From contig CM063249.1 of NCBI GenBank assembly GCA_032158295.1, forward strand, positions 9,377,195 to 9,441,194: a stretch of 64,000 nt of DNA. The letters are read 5' to 3'. Position numbers and translations under genes: made by a program. This document shows positions 61,758-64,000 of this stretch, in pieces. Every line of letters begins with the position of its first letter. Position 1 is the stretch's first letter. Origin of the DNA: Pycnopodia helianthoides (lineage: Eukaryota; Echinodermata; Asteroidea; Forcipulatida; Asteriidae). The notes beneath the pieces are model-generated. The model was not told the DNA's origin, ran no database searches, and saw only the letters and a program-made list of their open reading frames with translations.

Positions 61758-61943
61758 CCCATTTTCACAGTGCTGCTTAAGCACAATTAGCATTTAAGCA
61801 AATGTATGCTTACCAGAATAAGGTCACCGGCCAAAATACAATGTCACAAGTACCTCCTGTGACTGGTATCCTGCACATGTTTGCTTACCAGGTAAATGCT
61901 AAGGAATTTTTTCTGCTTGAAGCAGAGCTTTGAAATTGGGCCC
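61758..61943 (+). mobile_element. MITE-like element, family A (copy 3, complete)
   Basis: Left GTGCTGCTTAAGCACAA and right TTGAAGCAGAGCTTTGAAAT, closed by GGGCCC at the right edge. The interior GCTTACCAGAATAAGGTCAC and GTGACTGGTATCCTGC is shared with the other copies. Confidence 0.8.
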
Positions 61944-62285
61944 AGGTGAGCACCCCTTATTCCCTTATTATACTAATTCCCTGTGATAAGATACGTTTTT
62001 ACACTATTGCTAAAACTCAATAGTTTTAACTATACAAGAAATCTGTAGCATTTTCATCTCAAAAGCTGCATACAAAAACAAGAAATTCATCAACCTTTTT
62101 GAGATAAAGTGGGCACTGTATGAGTAGGTTTGGGTGAATACAGACAGATTTACCAGATCCAAATAGTGCCCTCATAACAAGACTACCATAAATCAAAAAG
62201 CTTATTGGGTTCTTTTTTTACCACTGTCTTTTTTCTTTTAAATATTAAAACCCTCGAACAGAGATATTGACAAATTATTGAAACC

Positions 62286-62385
62286 GCCAACCGTCTAGAT
62301 AGCTCAAATGGTGGAGTGCCAGCAGGTTGTTGGTTCAAATCCCGCTCTCGTCAATTTGTCTTTGTTCAACCCCCCAAAATATTAA
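62286..62385 (+). mobile_element. tRNA-derived SINE head (copy 3 of 3)
   Basis: A-box-like TAGCTCAAATGG and B-like GGTTCAAATCC (62332-62342) on the plus strand, followed by a short body, CGTCAATTTGTCTTTGTTCA, resembling the sequence next to the 54001 copy. Confidence 0.7.
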
Positions 62386-62694
62386 ATTAACACCACTTTG
62401 GCTGTAATAAATTCTTCAATGAAAGTGCTTTCAACATAATTAGAAAACATTTCCCCCCCCCAACCCGGAGTAGCAGGTTGGAAATTCATTTTCTACTCCA
62501 CTCCAATCAAAGAAAAATAATTGAGCAATTTTTCACGTCGTGGTTTCCTTAATTGAGTTCTGGAGTATTTTCATCGGGTTGTGTTGGGACTTTGAAGTGG
62601 CTGCAATTTCAGCTGAATGTTCCTGGCTGTTTCTAGGTCAACATTTCCCTAACGTTTCTACGAAGGACAAAACATCTGTTCCTTCCTGAATATC

Positions 62695-62760
62695 TATAAT
62701 AATAATAATAATAATGGCATTTATAGAGCGCTCTTATACTGGGTATCAAAGCGCTTATAC
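62695..62760 (-). mobile_element. SINE 3' tail, inverted
   Basis: (TAA)n followed by GGCATTTATAGAGCGCT and later AAAGCGCTTATA, the inverted form of the GCGCTATATAA-(ATT)n tail seen at 40890-40968. Confidence 0.55.
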
Positions 62761-62781
62761 AAGTGCAGCCTCTTTATTTTG

Positions 62782-63180
62782 TCTAGTTTTCTAAACAGCA
62801 TCAAATTTAATTGCCTTTCCTTTTTGTGAGGCTGGCAGAGGTTTATTTTAGCCCAGTGATAGCATGAGGAAATTATACTTCTTTTGTTGAAAGATAGGGT
62901 GTCATTTTTTTCAAAACAAAAGTACCCAGCACACACAACTCTAGTTACATTTGGTGGAAGGACTCAAACTTCAGTAATTCTTCTAGTTTTCTAAACAGCA
63001 TCAAATTAATTGCCTTTCCTTTTTGTGAGGCTGGCAGAGGTTTATTTTAGCCCAGTGATAGCATGAGGAAATTATACTTCTTTTGTTGATAGATAAGGTG
63101 TCATTTTTTCAAAACAAAAGTACCCAGGCACACACAACTCTAGTTACATTTGGTGGAAGGACTCAAACTTCAGTAATTCT
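62782..63180. repeat. 200-bp tandem duplication
   Basis: Copy 1 is 62782-62981 (200 bp) and copy 2 is 62982-63180 (199 bp). They differ by three single-base indels and about two substitutions. The junction is clean (TTCT). Both copies start TCTAGTTTTCTAAACAGC and end TTCAGTAATTCT. The near identity implies a recent event. Confidence 0.95.
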
Positions 63181-63589
63181 CCTTCAGAATACAAAAATAT
63201 AAAAGTTGAAAGGACTGCTCCCTCTCGCTCCCCAAAAAGAAAAGACGACTTGAGTAAAAAAATCCTCACAACCTTCAAAAGCCCCGAACCTAAGGCACAA
63301 TTGTCAGTCAGCGACTAAAAACCAATAATTGGGCAACAGGTATTTCTACTTGGTTAGAGATAAACTAATAACACAATTCCCCCTGTTTCCTGATTCAACT
63401 TGAAGGAACCTTGGAAAACCCCTGAGTAAATCCAACAAAATAAGCCGTGAAATTAGGTCTCACATTGCATTGGAAGTAATACGCCAAATTCTTAGCTTCA
63501 GACGTGCACGGGGTTGTGTTTTTTTTTTCCCCCTTTTTTGTTTCTGCAAGTTGTAGGTGCATTACTTGAGAGCGGAGAGACCTTTTATC

Positions 63590-63749
63590 ATGATGCGGCC
63601 ATCTTAATTGTCCCCCATTCAACTCAATGTAATCAAATCGAGGCTGGAACTTGGAACGAAACATTTCTGGTTCCTTTTTGTACAATAAATATCAGCATCC
63701 GTTAATGTTACTGGATACGTGGAGCCTGACTAAAATGATAGCAGCATGA
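63590..63749 (+). mobile_element. MITE-like element, family G (copy 2)
   Basis: GATGCGGCCATCTTAATTG at the left and ATGATAGCAGCATGAC at the right are imperfect inverted repeats. It shares CTCAATGTAATC, CGAGGCTGGAA and GGTTCCTTTTTGTACAA with 44777-44934. Confidence 0.7.
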
Positions 63750-64000
63750 CAAAGGGCTATTGGACTGTAGTTTCACATGATCACTAAACAAAGTAAAAAA
63801 AATACTAAACGTCTGGTGTTACAGGGTAATACTGCACATTCACGGATGTACATAAGGAAGTCCAATAGTCTGTTATTTTTTGAATCCTCTGGTAATTCCA
63901 CTTCAGACTATTTTTATTTCCTTCTCAGAAAACGAAAATAGGACCTAATTATGTATTCAAGAATGACTGAAATTGAACAATGAGAATAAATGTACCGATA
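63750..64000. other. Intronic stretch, nothing recognised
   Basis: AT-rich sequence to the window edge with no supported feature. Confidence 0.5.

Noticed and set aside
1..64000. Bacterial or viral insertion
   Set aside because: No operon-like packing, ribosome-binding sites or viral proteins; exon splice sites and SINE/MITE content are animal-like.

Overview
This is animal genomic DNA, not microbial. It is AT-rich with one recognisable coding exon, long intron-like stretches, many mononucleotide G/C tracts, tRNA-derived SINE fragments and several families of short inverted-repeat (MITE-like) elements. The style of the repeats suggests a marine deuterostome, most likely an echinoderm and perhaps a sea star. 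That placement is inferred from recalled repeat style and was not proven by any search.

The only coding segment I identify with confidence is a 93-nt internal exon on the minus strand at 40292-40384. It has a textbook acceptor and donor and encodes the start of RRM2 of a Musashi-family RNA-binding protein. Reading lower to higher coordinate, about 40 kb of intron or flank lies downstream of the exon and about 23.6 kb lies upstream. I could not find the neighbouring Musashi exons (RRM1 or the rest of RRM2), so both flanking introns appear very long.

Layout: 0-4 kb holds a short motif repeated every 88-89 bp, two poly-G tracts, a possible small secreted ORF on the minus strand and a tRNA-SINE. 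4.2-7.5 kb is repeat-poor and rich in TAATTA-type motifs (candidate enhancer). 7.5-12.6 kb has microsatellites, SINE heads and MITEs. 12.6-28 kb is mostly unique sequence with C/G tracts. 28-38.1 kb has MITEs, including an abutting pair that shares a TTAA, and a 115-bp direct repeat. 40.3 kb is the Musashi exon. 40.6-49.4 kb has SINE and MITE copies, including a second abutting pair. 52.2 kb is a small CpG-dense patch. 55.0-55.7 kb is a non-B-DNA cluster: a C17 tract, a 162-bp element with perfect 76-bp arms, and a roughly 290-bp GGGGGAA array. 60-64 kb holds further MITE and SINE copies and a 200-bp tandem duplication.

Apart from the exon, most open reading frames here are short and look like chance or low-complexity frames. 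I found no rRNA, functional tRNA, CRISPR array, operon or viral gene.
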